Shown: positions 8,621 through 16,997 of the stretch, in pieces
Layout of the letters: each line of letters starts with the position of its first letter
How positions within the stretch are numbered: the stretch's first letter is position 1
DNA from: Actinomycetospora cinnamomea
GTDB lineage: Bacteria > Actinomycetota > Actinomycetes > Mycobacteriales > Pseudonocardiaceae
Assembly: GCF_003096675.1 (NCBI RefSeq)
Contig: NZ_QEKW01000004.1
Span: 248,001-312,000 of the forward strand
Length of the DNA stretch: 64,000 nt
Direction: 5' to 3'
Made by a program: the position numbers and the translations under genes
The notes under the pieces: model-generated
What the model was told of the DNA's origin: nothing
Database searches by the model: none
Seen by the model: the letters and a program-made list of their open reading frames with translations, nothing else

Positions 8621-8864
8621 CGAGGTGGCGGAGGTGACGACCGAGACGGCGAGGAGCAGTAGTGGCCGGAGGGAGCGAACCTTGATCCCGGCCCGGTGCA
8701 AGTAGCGAGGGCAACGGGGGTAGACCTTCCCTTGTCGGCGCGCAGCTTCTCGGGACGACGCCGGGCGGTCCGGGTCGGTGGCGTGGGCCCCGCACACCGT
8801 GGACGGTGTCGAGCAGCGCTCCACGGATCTGGGCCGGGGAGGGCACGAATGTTGCCCGACCGGG
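8621..8864. other. Gene-free stretch, possible flavin-oxidase fragment
   Basis: No intact gene. The minus strand around 8690-8730 reads QGKVYPRCPRYLHR, which looks like the tail motif of PPOX-type flavin-binding proteins (NCPRYxHR), but the flanking frames are broken. Treat as a possible relic only. Confidence 0.2.
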
Positions 8865-9254
8865 TCAGAGCACAGAGGCCACGTCGGTCTGGGAGAAGTC
8901 GTTGCCCGTGAACAGCAAGGGGTCACCGTACGCTTTCGCCAGCGCGTAGGCGAAACAGTCACCGAGGTTCAGACCGGCCGGGTGTCTGCCCTTCCCGAAC
9001 CGACGCCAGGCGTCGACGGCGAGCCGAGCCTGCGCGTCGTCGACGGGCTCGACGGTGACCGTGGTGGTCTCGAGGAGGAGGGTCAGGTCGCGTGCGGCGT
9101 CGGGGCCTTGGCGCGCCTCGACCACGATGCCGGCCTCCACCAGGTTGACCGCGGAGAGCAGACGGAGACCGGGTCTCGTCAGTGCCTCGGCGTATCGCTC
9201 GGCGTCGGGCTCTCCGAGCACGACGGCGACGACCGCGGACGTGTCGACGATCAT
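8865..9254 (-). CDS. vapC: VapC-type PIN-domain toxin
   Basis: A 129-residue PIN ribonuclease. It has MIVDTSAVVAVVLGEPDAE at the N-terminus (Asp4 of the acidic centre), NLVEAGIVVEARQG with the conserved Glu, LNLGDCFAYALAK with the third acidic residue, and LLFTGNDFSQTDVASV with the last Asp. VapC toxins are Mg-dependent RNases that cut tRNA or rRNA. It lies 7 nt after vapB on the same strand. All catalytic residues are intact, whereas the partner vapB has a scrambled centre, so the toxin depends on whether that antitoxin still works. Confidence 0.88.
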   Translation of the reverse strand: MIVDTSAVVAVVLGEPDAERYAEALTRPGLRLLSAVNLVEAGIVVEARQGPDAARDLTLLLETTTVTVEPVDDAQARLAVDAWRRFGKGRHPAGLNLGDCFAYALAKAYGDPLLFTGNDFSQTDVASVL

Positions 9255-9261
9255 GGTCGGC

Positions 9262-9543
9262 TCACGCCGGGAGGCCGTCAGGTCCGTACCCGAGGATCTC
9301 CTCGGACGGGCGCTCGTCGAGCGTCGCGCGCGCGTCCGCGACGCACGATCTGCGCCAGCGTGTGCTGCTCGACGTCCTGGCGCCCGCGCTGCCGAACCCG
9401 GGCCAGCCGCTCTCGACGGCCAGTCGCAACGCCTCGGTGATCGTCTCGCCGGTGGCCGCAGCGAGCTCGCGCGCCAGACGGTCCGTCGCCGCATTCTTGA
9501 TGTCGAGGGCCACGGCGACAGCCCATTTGTTCTTCCTATACAT
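9262..9543 (-). CDS. vapB: VapB-type antitoxin with out-of-frame centre
   Basis: A 93-residue antitoxin. The N-terminus VALDIKNAATDRLARELAAA and GETITEALRLAVE fits the ribbon-helix-helix/PSK-type VapB family (Rv0623-like), and the C-terminus LDERPSEEILGYGPDGLPA is the typical toxin-binding tail. The middle (about residues 45-70, from ESGWPGF to SCVAD) does not look like VapB, but the +1 frame over the same bases reads RLARVRQRGRQDVEQHT, exactly the expected charged helix. The gene therefore seems to contain two compensating indels, real or sequencing errors. Start ATG 9543; the toxin starts 7 nt after its stop. Confidence 0.72.
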   Translation of the reverse strand: MYRKNKWAVAVALDIKNAATDRLARELAAATGETITEALRLAVESGWPGFGSAGARTSSSTRWRRSCVADARATLDERPSEEILGYGPDGLPA

Positions 9544-10061
9544 ATTGGCAGGAAGAGAGCCCGGATCTCTCCTCGCGGGGGCTGTAGCCGAACGCGTCGT
9601 GGCAGTCGGCGATGACCCCGGGCGGATTGGTGTTCCAGAGGTCGCGGAGGATGGCGCACTCGACGTAGACCGCGACCTGGTGCCGCTCGACGGGCAGCGA
9701 TGTCGGCCCGCCCGCTGATCGCCTCGCGCGGGCCTTGCGGAGTCGCAAAGTCGTCGGCCAGGTCGGTGTGGGGCAGGACCGAGTGGTGGATCGTGCGCGG
9801 GTCCTCGCGCCGCCACCGCGGGCTCTGGTGCAGGTGGCTTCGCATCGCGTGCTTCGCCTTGAGGGCCTGCTCGACGGGGTCGACGCGCTTCGTCCCGCCC
9901 TGGAGGTGCTGGTGCGAAGCTCCGCCGGCGTACTCGACGACGGCGCCGTTGATCTCGATCGATGCGACGCCGACGCCGGGACAGACGACGATGGCGTCGG
10001 CGGCGATGTCGGCGGGCGGACCTACCGTCCGGGACGTGCCATTGAAGGTCGCGGAGATCAT
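9544..10061 (-). pseudogene. Decayed NERD-domain (nuclease-related) gene
   Basis: The minus strand from about 10061 to 9714 reads AADAIVVCPGVGVASIEING, AVVEYAGGASHQHLQGG and RVDPVEQALKAKHAMRSHL, then DLADDFATPQGPRE, which parallels the NERD domain found in actinobacterial helicases (VxxxEVKGGxVEY ... xxDPxxQAxxxKxALR). After that the frame is lost; a second frame continues to about 9545 (VERHQVAVYVECAILRDLW). The lysine expected in the EVKG motif is Asn here, so the active site is also gone. It is a short fragment trapped between two TA modules. Boundaries are approximate and its 5' end overlaps hicA. Confidence 0.5.
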
Positions 10062-10239
10062 CCGACCCCTCGAGCGGGACGGTTGGTTGCTGCGTCGCAC
10101 CACTGGTTCGCATCGCCAGTACGTTCACCCGCAGAAGTCGGGCCTGGTGACGGTCGCGGGGAAGCCGAGCGCACGTTGAAGCCGAAGGACCGAGGCGAGC
10201 ATCCTGAAGCAGGCGGGGCTTCGAGGGGAGAGGTCGTGA
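10036..10239 (+). pseudogene. hicA: HicA-type toxin, interrupted by in-frame TGA
   Basis: From GTG 10036 the frame reads LKVAEIIRPLERDGWLLRRT, GSHRQYVHPQKSGLVTVAGK, which is the HicA mRNA-interferase fold with the catalytic histidine in GSHRQY. A TGA at 10177-10179 stops it after 47 residues, but the same frame then continues with TEASILKQAGLRG to 10239, the usual HicA C-terminus. The adjacent frame across the break reads TLKPK, so the locus may again hold two compensating 1-nt changes. HicA toxins are dsRBD-fold RNases. The hicB start (GTG 10236) overlaps the last codons. Confidence 0.7.
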
Positions 10240-10463
10240 AGGGCTACGTGGTCGTCTTCGAAGGCGACGAGGCGTCGGGCTACTCCGCCTACTCGCCCGA
10301 CCTGCCCGGTGTCATCGCTGCCGGTGACACACGAGGAGAGACCGAGCAGTTGATGTGGGAAGCGATGATCGAGCACGTGGCCGCGCTGCGGGAGATGGGC
10401 GAGTCCGTGCCGGAGCCGGCGACGTGCGCCGACGCGACGGTGGTGGACATCTCGGCGGCGTAG
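10236..10463 (+). CDS. hicB: HicB-type antitoxin
   Basis: A 75-residue protein with the HicB partial RNase H-fold: YVVVFEGDEASGYSAYSPDL, PGVIAAGDTRGE, then the helix WEAMIEHVAALREMGESVPEP. HicB binds and blocks HicA and, with a C-terminal DNA-binding part in some members, represses the operon; this copy is short and ends soon after the core, so any DNA binding must come from elsewhere. GTG 10236 overlaps the hicA frame (GTGA), giving translational coupling. Intact although its toxin is broken. Confidence 0.85.
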   Translation: MKGYVVVFEGDEASGYSAYSPDLPGVIAAGDTRGETEQLMWEAMIEHVAALREMGESVPEPATCADATVVDISAA

Positions 10464-10525
10464 GACTCGGGGTCGGGATCCTCGGCTCTTCCACGTCCCA
10501 TCGACCGCATCGGTGCTCTCTCGGG

Positions 10526-11713
10526 TCAGCGGGCCACAGCTGCCATGTCGTCGAGGAGCGTGGCCGCCACCCGTTCCTCGTGCACCGCGACGCGGTGGGC
10601 CTCGAGGGCGGGAGCGAGGGCGGGATCCCACGGTGCCTCGCTCACCCGCCCGACCGGAGGTCCGGTCTGCGGCACCGAGGACATGTAGTCGTCGGCCGTC
10701 ATCCGCCAGGGCACGGCTCCGAAGGTCGTCGCGAGGTGAGCCGCGATCCGCACGCCCTCGCCGTCGAGGTCGCCGTGGTACCGCACCGGAGGCAGGAGGC
10801 GCAGCAGGGTGACCGCGGCGCCGTTGGGCCAGCCGGCGGTGCAGACGAGCGGGGGGCACGCGGTGCCGAAGCGCTCGAGGGCCAGCGCGAGCACCGCGGG
10901 GTTCTCCACGGCGAACACCGGGCCGCCGACCTCCAGGGACCCGACCGTGCGCAGCTGGGCCAGGGTGAGCGCGGCCGCGTGCCCCGCGTCGGCGCAGGCC
11001 CGCAGCAGCGTCGGCACGAGGTCGGTGCCGGCCGGCCGGAGGCCGGCCGCGAGTACCGTCACCGACAGTTGGTCGCCCGAGACGCCGGCGCGCTCCCACA
11101 GCGCGTGCCGAGCCTCGGCGGTGGCCGGCACCTCGACGTCGTGGATCGCCGCGAGGCCGCGGAGCACGAGGTTCGCCAGCCGGGTGCCGTCGTCGAGCGC
11201 GTGGGGCCGGCCGAGCACCTGCTGGGCCAGCACCGGCAGGGGGCGGCCGTCGGCGGGCAGGGCGCCGAGCACGGCGAGCGCGTCCTCCCACAGCCGCCGG
11301 GTCGCCGACGTCGACCCGTCGGTGAAGCGCACCGACGCCGCCCACTCCGCCAGCGCGGGCTGTCCGGCGACCACGGGGTGGTCCCGTACCCGGGCCCGGA
11401 CCTCCTCCCGCTCCGCCTCGGCGCGGGCGCGGTCGGCGGCGTCGTCGCGCAGCGGACCGTGGATCTCGGCGACCACCGCCCGCGCGTCGCGGCCGGCGGC
11501 GTCGAGCAGGACCGCGTCCAGCTTGGCCAGCGACACCCGGTAGACGCGGTCGGGACGCAGCCGCAGGTCGAGCAGGCCGGCCAGCGCCAGCTCCTCGTCG
11601 CGCGTGCGCGGCCGGAGCGTCACCGCCGACACCGGGCGGCCGCTGCTCAGCCGCTCGTGGACCTCCGCCCACAACGCCGCGAACTCGGGCCGGCGCAGCG
11701 CCGGGTCGAGCAT
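10526..11713 (-). CDS. jetD: Wadjet JetD (TIGR02679, DUF2399 Toprim-like nuclease)
   Basis: A 395-residue protein, last gene of the type II Wadjet operon. JetD is the DNA-cutting subunit: it recognises plasmid DNA bent by the JetABC loop extruder. The C-terminal DUF2399 region is Toprim-like: VFAVENPAVL with Glu270 and RYHGDLDGEG with Asp315, Asp317 and Glu319 provide the metal-binding acidic residues; CTAGWPNGAA (291-300) lies between. The N-terminal half (about 1-240) is the arm and CAP-like region. Start ATG 11713 shares one base with the jetC stop (TGATG), so it is translationally coupled. All key residues are present. Confidence 0.9.
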   Translation of the reverse strand: MLDPALRRPEFAALWAEVHERLSSGRPVSAVTLRPRTRDEELALAGLLDLRLRPDRVYRVSLAKLDAVLLDAAGRDARAVVAEIHGPLRDDAADRARAEAEREEVRARVRDHPVVAGQPALAEWAASVRFTDGSTSATRRLWEDALAVLGALPADGRPLPVLAQQVLGRPHALDDGTRLANLVLRGLAAIHDVEVPATAEARHALWERAGVSGDQLSVTVLAAGLRPAGTDLVPTLLRACADAGHAAALTLAQLRTVGSLEVGGPVFAVENPAVLALALERFGTACPPLVCTAGWPNGAAVTLLRLLPPVRYHGDLDGEGVRIAAHLATTFGAVPWRMTADDYMSSVPQTGPPVGRVSEAPWDPALAPALEAHRVAVHEERVAATLLDDMAAVAR

Positions 11714-14700
11714 CACGCCTCCTCCAGCGCGCGCCCGTTCCACACCCAGCGGGCGGTGGTGACCGCGTCGTCGGTGTCGTCGATGCCGGTGATGAGCTGG
11801 TGGACGGCGATCGCGTCGATCTCGCGGTAGAGGCACCACTCGTGATCGGAGGTGAGCACGAGGTCGAGGTCGAGCGCGGCGAGCAGCCCGAACACCTGGC
11901 CGCGGTTGATCTCGTCGACGCCGACGAACACCTCGTCGAGCAGGATCAGCCGCGGCGAGCCCGGCACCGACTCGTAGTAGGCGGACACGGCGGCGAACAG
12001 GGGCAGGTGCAGCGCGATCGCCTTCTCGCCGCCGGAGAGCGCGCCGTGCAGCTTGCGCGTGAGCTTCTGCCACGCCCCGTCGCCACGGTCGAGCTCGACG
12101 ACGAACTGGTGCCAGCGGGTGTAGTCGAACACCTCGGCGAGCTGCTGCTCCCAGCTGCCGGCGGTGCCCTCGGCGCGCGCGGCGTCGATGCGGTCGCGGA
12201 AGAAGCGGTGCAGCGCCGCCCGGTCGTCGTCGGTCAGACGCACCGGATCGCGCAGGAGCAGGTCGCGCGCCACCCGCGTGCCGGGAGCGACGTCGTCGGC
12301 CACCGTCCACCGCAGGCGCACCGCGACGTCGGAGGCGGTCCGCACGCCGCCGAGCCGCTCGTTCATCGAGCGGACCAGGGCGTCGGCCTCGCGGATCCGC
12401 GCCGCGAGGTGCCGGCGGGTCTCGCCGGTGAGGGTGGTGTCGAACAGGTCCCGCTCGGCCTCGGTGATGTCGTGGCGGCTGCGCTCGGCCTCGGCGCCGA
12501 TCGCCTCGGCGAGCGCCCGGGCGCCGACCGCGCGGCCGTTGAGCACCGCCCGCAGCACCTGGACGTCGTCCTCGGTCTCGAGCACGAGGTCGGCACGGGC
12601 GCCGAGCGATTCCCGGGACTCGTGGAGCGTCTGCTGCAGCCGGCCGAGGGCGTCGGCGATGTGCCGCGGCTCGTGCCGGACGTCGGGCCACGACCCGGCG
12701 ATGGCGCGCGCGAGCTCGAGGGTGGCCTTGGTCCCCGGGCCGGCGAGCTCCGTCTCGGTGACCCCCGCGTCGGCCGGCAGCCCCAGGTGCCACACCGCTC
12801 GGAAGCCCTCCGCCGCGGCGTCGCGGGCGGCGACCGCCTCCTCCTGACGCTCCCGGTCGTGCGCGCGGGTGGCGGAGAGCTCGCCGATGCGTCCCTCGAG
12901 CTCGCGGCGCCGCGCCGCCACCGTCGCCGCCTCGCGTCGGGAGCCGCCGACCTCCTCCCGCGTCGCCGCGATCGCGGCGAGGACCTCCTGGTAGTCGGCG
13001 CCGACCGTGGCCTGCACGGTCTGCACCCGCTCGGCGAGCCGGCGCTCCTCGGCTTGCGCCGTCTCGACCTCCCCGGCCCGCTGCTCGGCGGCGTCGGCCG
13101 AACGCCGCGCCGCCTCGCCGGCCTGCTCCGCCCGCTCCCGGGCGTGCCGGGCCGCGGCCTCCGCGTCGAGCCACAGCAGGGCGAGGTGGGCGAAGGTCTC
13201 GAGGGCCCGGGTGAGCTGGTCGAGCGCACCGCGCTCGGCGGGCAGCCCGTGCTCGGCGGCGTGCGCGGTCAGGGCCCGCAAGGCCGCCGCGACGGTGGCC
13301 TCGGCCTCGGCGCGGCGGTCGACGCCGCGACGGACGGCCCGGTCGGCCGCGGCGACGGCGGCGTCGGCGTGGCGGCGGGCGTCGTGGGCGGCGTCGAGCT
13401 CGCGGTGGTCGGGACGGCCGGCGAGGTCGGCGTCGAGCCGGCCGCGGCGCCGCTCGAGCCGGGCCAGCTCGGCGTCGCGGTCGGCCAGCATCCGGTCCAG
13501 CTCGGCGAGCTCGCGGGTGAGCTCGGCGAGTCGCCGCGCGCGCGCCCGCTCCCGGGCCCGCGCCCCGACGTGCTCGGCCTCGTCCTTCGACCAGCTGCCG
13601 ACGAGCGAGGCGAGGCGGAACCGCCCGTCGGGGGTGACGACGGCGGGATGGGCGTCGAGGTCGTCGCCGTAGGCGACGCCGCCGAGGACCCGACGCAGCA
13701 CCTCCGGGTCGACCACGGCCGCTGCGTCAGTGGCGGCGTCGGGGTCGGGCACGACCACCTCGAGCAGCGACGCCCCGGGCGCGGGGGCGAGCTCGGTGAC
13801 GAGGGTGTCGTGGCCGGCGTGATCCTCGAGGCGGCCGGACGGGGTGACCCAGGCGTCGAGCAGGCCCGCGGCCTGCAGCGCGGCCTCCACGGCCGCGGCG
13901 GTGCGCTCGTCCACGCCGTCGGCGAAGGCGACGAGCTGCCAGAGCGGCGCCCCGGGACGTCCGGCGCGGTCGGCCGTGCGGGTCGCCGGCGGGGTCGGGG
14001 CGATCTCGCGCTCGCCGGCCACCCGGTCGTGCTCGTCCTGCACCCGCCGGCGCTCGGCGGCGACGCGGTCGCGATCGGCGGCTCCGGTGGCCTCGGCGCG
14101 GTCGAGCTCGCGGCGTACGGCGCCCGCGGCCGCCTCCACCGCGGCGACCACGGCCGCCTCCGAGGCCACGTCGGCGAGCACGGTGTCGATCAGGCCCTCG
14201 ACCGTCTCCGGGCCACCGAGCTCGCGGGCCCGGCGCAGCCACGACTCGAGCCGGGACGCCTGCGCCGACAGGGCCGCCTCGGCGCGTTCCTCGGCGTCGG
14301 CGCGGGCCGTGGTGGCCTCGGCGAGCGCGGCGCGGGCCTGGTCGAGGTCGGCCTCCCGGTCGGCTCGCACGGCCACGGCGCGGTCCCAGGTGTCGAGGTG
14401 GCCGCGCACCTCGCCGATGAGGTGGCGGCGGCTCTCCACCGCGCCCTGCAGCAGGCCCCGCCCGCCGCCCGCCTCGACCTGGGTGAGGGTGGTGGCCAGG
14501 CCGGCGTCGCGGGCCGCGCGCCGGGTCTCCTCCAGCCGGGTGGCGCCGAGCGCGTCGGCGGTCCGCGCGTGCTCGCGGGCGGTCTCGACCTGCGTGGCGT
14601 CGGCGTCCGCGAGGCCGGTGGCCACCTCGTGGGCGGCGCGGGACGTGGCCAGGGCCCGGCGGGTGTCGTCGAGCCGCGCCCGCAGCTCCTCGAGCACCAC

Positions 14701-15750
14701 GCCCTCGCGGTACGCGTCGCTGTCGCGCAGCGCCTCGAGCCGGGCCTCGAGCGTCTCGGTGCGCTCGGCGAGCTCGCGGGCGCGCTCCTCGGCGGCGTCG
14801 CGTTCGGCGAGAGCCTCGGCGTGGCGCTGCTCGGACAGCCGGGCCGTGCGGGTGCGACCGTCCATGTCCGACGTCGCCCGGACCACGGAGCCGGCGCGGG
14901 CCCGCAGCACCCGCCGCGCGTACGAGCGCTGCTGCTCGGCCAGCCGGCGCGCCGCGGCGGCCTCCGCGTCGAGCCGGGCCAGGTGCTCGCGCTGGCGGTC
15001 GAGCCGCTCGAAGCCCTCCGCGAGGTCGGCCACCTCGCCCTCGCCCAGCGGCGGGAGGGCTCGGGAGAGCAGCGTGGAGAGCAGCGCCGGGTCGAGGCGC
15101 TGGGAGAGCTTCGGGGTCCGCAGCTGCAGCAGTGCGGTGATCAGGGCGTCGTAGCGCTGCTCGGCCATCCCCGGGAACAGGGCCTGCCGCACCGCGCGGC
15201 GGTGATCGTGCCCGTGCTCGTGGCGGGTGCCGCGCCCGGCCAGCGCCTCGTCGAGCTGGACGCGGGTCAGCGGGGTGCCGTTGTCGGTGGTGAGCGCGAG
15301 GTCGTGCCCGACCCGCTGATCGGTGGTGAAGTAGTCGGCGTGGACCCCGCTGGAGTGGGCGCTGGCCTGCAGGCGGGCACCCGCGGTGAACCAGCCGGCC
15401 CCCTCGTCGTCGCGCTCGTCGGCGCCGAACTCCACCCACACGTACCCGACCCGCGTCGTGCCGCTCGCGCCCTGGCCCATGAGGTTCCAGTGCATGGTCC
15501 GCTCGCCGGTACCGAAGGTCGACAGCCGCTGCGCGCGCAGGTTCGCGTCGAGCAGGAACGGCAGGAGCAGCTCGAGGGCCTTCGACTTGCCCGAGCCGTT
15601 CGCCCCGCGCAGCAGCAGCCGCCCGCCGGCGAACTCGAGGACCTCGTCGTAGTAGCGCCACACGTTGAGCAGGCCGGCGCGGGTGGGCCGCCAGCGGGCC
15701 GTGCCCCCGGCGGTGGAGTGCGCCGGGCGGGGCAGCGCGGTGACGGTCAT
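11713..15750 (-). CDS. jetC: Wadjet JetC (TIGR02680, SMC/MukB-like ATPase)
   Basis: A 1345-residue SMC-like ATPase, the motor of the Wadjet complex. Walker A GANGSGKS lies at 49-56 after RPTRAGLLNVWRYYDEVLEF; long Ala/Arg/Glu-rich coiled coil occupies most of about 290-1100, interrupted by a globular hinge-like part; the C-terminal head has the ABC signature LSGGEKAIALHLPLFA and Walker B LILLDEVFVGVDEINRGQ, then LVLTSDHEW. The length matches TIGR02680. With JetA and JetB it extrudes DNA loops and hands small circular DNA to JetD. ATG 15750 overlaps the jetB stop by 4 nt. No frame disruption seen. Confidence 0.93.
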   Translation of the reverse strand: MTVTALPRPAHSTAGGTARWRPTRAGLLNVWRYYDEVLEFAGGRLLLRGANGSGKSKALELLLPFLLDANLRAQRLSTFGTGERTMHWNLMGQGASGTTRVGYVWVEFGADERDDEGAGWFTAGARLQASAHSSGVHADYFTTDQRVGHDLALTTDNGTPLTRVQLDEALAGRGTRHEHGHDHRRAVRQALFPGMAEQRYDALITALLQLRTPKLSQRLDPALLSTLLSRALPPLGEGEVADLAEGFERLDRQREHLARLDAEAAAARRLAEQQRSYARRVLRARAGSVVRATSDMDGRTRTARLSEQRHAEALAERDAAEERARELAERTETLEARLEALRDSDAYREGVVLEELRARLDDTRRALATSRAAHEVATGLADADATQVETAREHARTADALGATRLEETRRAARDAGLATTLTQVEAGGGRGLLQGAVESRRHLIGEVRGHLDTWDRAVAVRADREADLDQARAALAEATTARADAEERAEAALSAQASRLESWLRRARELGGPETVEGLIDTVLADVASEAAVVAAVEAAAGAVRRELDRAEATGAADRDRVAAERRRVQDEHDRVAGEREIAPTPPATRTADRAGRPGAPLWQLVAFADGVDERTAAAVEAALQAAGLLDAWVTPSGRLEDHAGHDTLVTELAPAPGASLLEVVVPDPDAATDAAAVVDPEVLRRVLGGVAYGDDLDAHPAVVTPDGRFRLASLVGSWSKDEAEHVGARARERARARRLAELTRELAELDRMLADRDAELARLERRRGRLDADLAGRPDHRELDAAHDARRHADAAVAAADRAVRRGVDRRAEAEATVAAALRALTAHAAEHGLPAERGALDQLTRALETFAHLALLWLDAEAAARHARERAEQAGEAARRSADAAEQRAGEVETAQAEERRLAERVQTVQATVGADYQEVLAAIAATREEVGGSRREAATVAARRRELEGRIGELSATRAHDRERQEEAVAARDAAAEGFRAVWHLGLPADAGVTETELAGPGTKATLELARAIAGSWPDVRHEPRHIADALGRLQQTLHESRESLGARADLVLETEDDVQVLRAVLNGRAVGARALAEAIGAEAERSRHDITEAERDLFDTTLTGETRRHLAARIREADALVRSMNERLGGVRTASDVAVRLRWTVADDVAPGTRVARDLLLRDPVRLTDDDRAALHRFFRDRIDAARAEGTAGSWEQQLAEVFDYTRWHQFVVELDRGDGAWQKLTRKLHGALSGGEKAIALHLPLFAAVSAYYESVPGSPRLILLDEVFVGVDEINRGQVFGLLAALDLDLVLTSDHEWCLYREIDAIAVHQLITGIDDTDDAVTTARWVWNGRALEEA

Positions 15751-16997
15751 CGCGGGTCCTTCCCCGGGGAGCGGGTGGTGACGCCGGTGAGGGCGTAGCG
15801 GGCAGCGGCGGGCCGGGCCTCGACGAGTCCGTGCTCGCGGCGGGCGAGGCCGAACGACGCGAGCACCTCGACGGCGTCGGCGGCCAGCCGGGCGGCGCCG
15901 TCGTCGGTGCGGTAGGCCTGGGCCCAGCGCGGCTCGCGCCGCAGCACGCCCTCGGCCTCCACCACCAGCTGCTCGTCGGTGAGCCCGCCCGGCGCGGCGA
16001 GCAGGACGTCGAGCAGCACGAGCGCGGCCACCCCGGCGTGCCCCTCGTCGGGGAAGCGGGTGTCGGTGGCGACGCCGTCGGGGTCGACCAGCAGCCACCC
16101 CTCGGCGCGTTCCTCAATGACCATCCCCGCCTGCTCGGCCGCGTCGCGCAGCAGGCGTCGCCCGGTGGGGGAGGTGAGGTAGCCGAGCTCGGCGTCGGTG
16201 AGCTCGTCGCGGTGGACCACCGGGTCGTCGAGCAGCCGGCGGAACACCGCGTGGCGCAGCCGCAGCGTGTGCTGGGCCTCGCTGCGGTCGCCGCCGCCGT
16301 AGCGCGGCTCGTGGGTCAACCGGGTGAGCAGGGCGTCGAACCGCTCGCCGATCTCCTCCGGCGGCGGCGCGATCGCCGACGGGCCGGTGGGCCCGGCCAG
16401 CAGCCGCAGCAGCAGCGTGGCGTCCACCCGGTAGAGCACCTTGGCCTCCGCCGACTCGACATAGGCCTCGGTGCTGCCGTCCTGCACCTCCAGGGCGCGC
16501 ATCCGCTCGAGGTGGCGCAGCACGTCGACGTAGGCGAGCCGCTCGGAGCGCTTGGCGGTGTCGAAGTCGGGCACCACCGGGTCGACCGCGGTGGCCCGCT
16601 CGACGCGCGTGGCCAGCAGCCCGATGGTGGTGATTGGCGTGGCGAGCAGCTCCGCGGCGACGACGCAGAGCAGCGTGTAGCGCCGACGGTCGAACGGGGC
16701 CCGGCCGCTGCGCTCACGGCGCGCCGGGCGGCGGCCGTCGGCGTCGGCGCGCACCTTGGCCAGCCGGGCGTAGCCCAGCCGCGGCTCCACGGTCAGCGTC
16801 CAGCCGCAGTAGTACTCGAACCACTTGGCCAGGGGATCGCGGCGGGCGCGCAACAGCGCGAATGCCTCGGGGTCGTGGGCCTCGTGGACGATCGGGGTGC
16901 CGAGCAGCCGCCGGATGCCGCGGGCGACCTCGTCCTTCTCGGCGCGCACCAGCTGATTGGCCAGGTCGGCCTTGTCGGGGCGAGCCGGGGCGTTCAC
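15747..16997 (-). CDS. jetB: Wadjet JetB (TIGR02678, DUF2398; MukE-like)
   Basis: A 416-residue protein matching TIGR02678/DUF2398, the kite (MukE-like) subunit of type II Wadjet. Recognisable segments are RLLGTPIVHEAHDPEAFALL, WFEYYCGWTLTVEPRLGYAR, RPFDRRRYTLL-type RAPFDRRRYTLLCVVAAEL, and the C-terminal winged-helix piece GRRLLRDAAEQAGMVIEERA. It bridges the JetC heads and the JetA kleisin. GTG 16997 overlaps the jetA stop (GTGA) and its own stop overlaps jetC ATG, so the four genes are one tightly coupled unit. Assignment rests on sequence pattern and on the full operon context. Confidence 0.9.
   Translation of the reverse strand: MNAPARPDKADLANQLVRAEKDEVARGIRRLLGTPIVHEAHDPEAFALLRARRDPLAKWFEYYCGWTLTVEPRLGYARLAKVRADADGRRPARRERSGRAPFDRRRYTLLCVVAAELLATPITTIGLLATRVERATAVDPVVPDFDTAKRSERLAYVDVLRHLERMRALEVQDGSTEAYVESAEAKVLYRVDATLLLRLLAGPTGPSAIAPPPEEIGERFDALLTRLTHEPRYGGGDRSEAQHTLRLRHAVFRRLLDDPVVHRDELTDAELGYLTSPTGRRLLRDAAEQAGMVIEERAEGWLLVDPDGVATDTRFPDEGHAGVAALVLLDVLLAAPGGLTDEQLVVEAEGVLRREPRWAQAYRTDDGAARLAADAVEVLASFGLARREHGLVEARPAAARYALTGVTTRSPGKDPR

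Noticed and set aside
11800-15798. A 1332-codon open frame antisense to jetC
   Set aside because: Gly/Leu/Val/Arg-rich low-complexity product with no domain; a by-product of high GC third positions in jetC, whose own motifs are all present.
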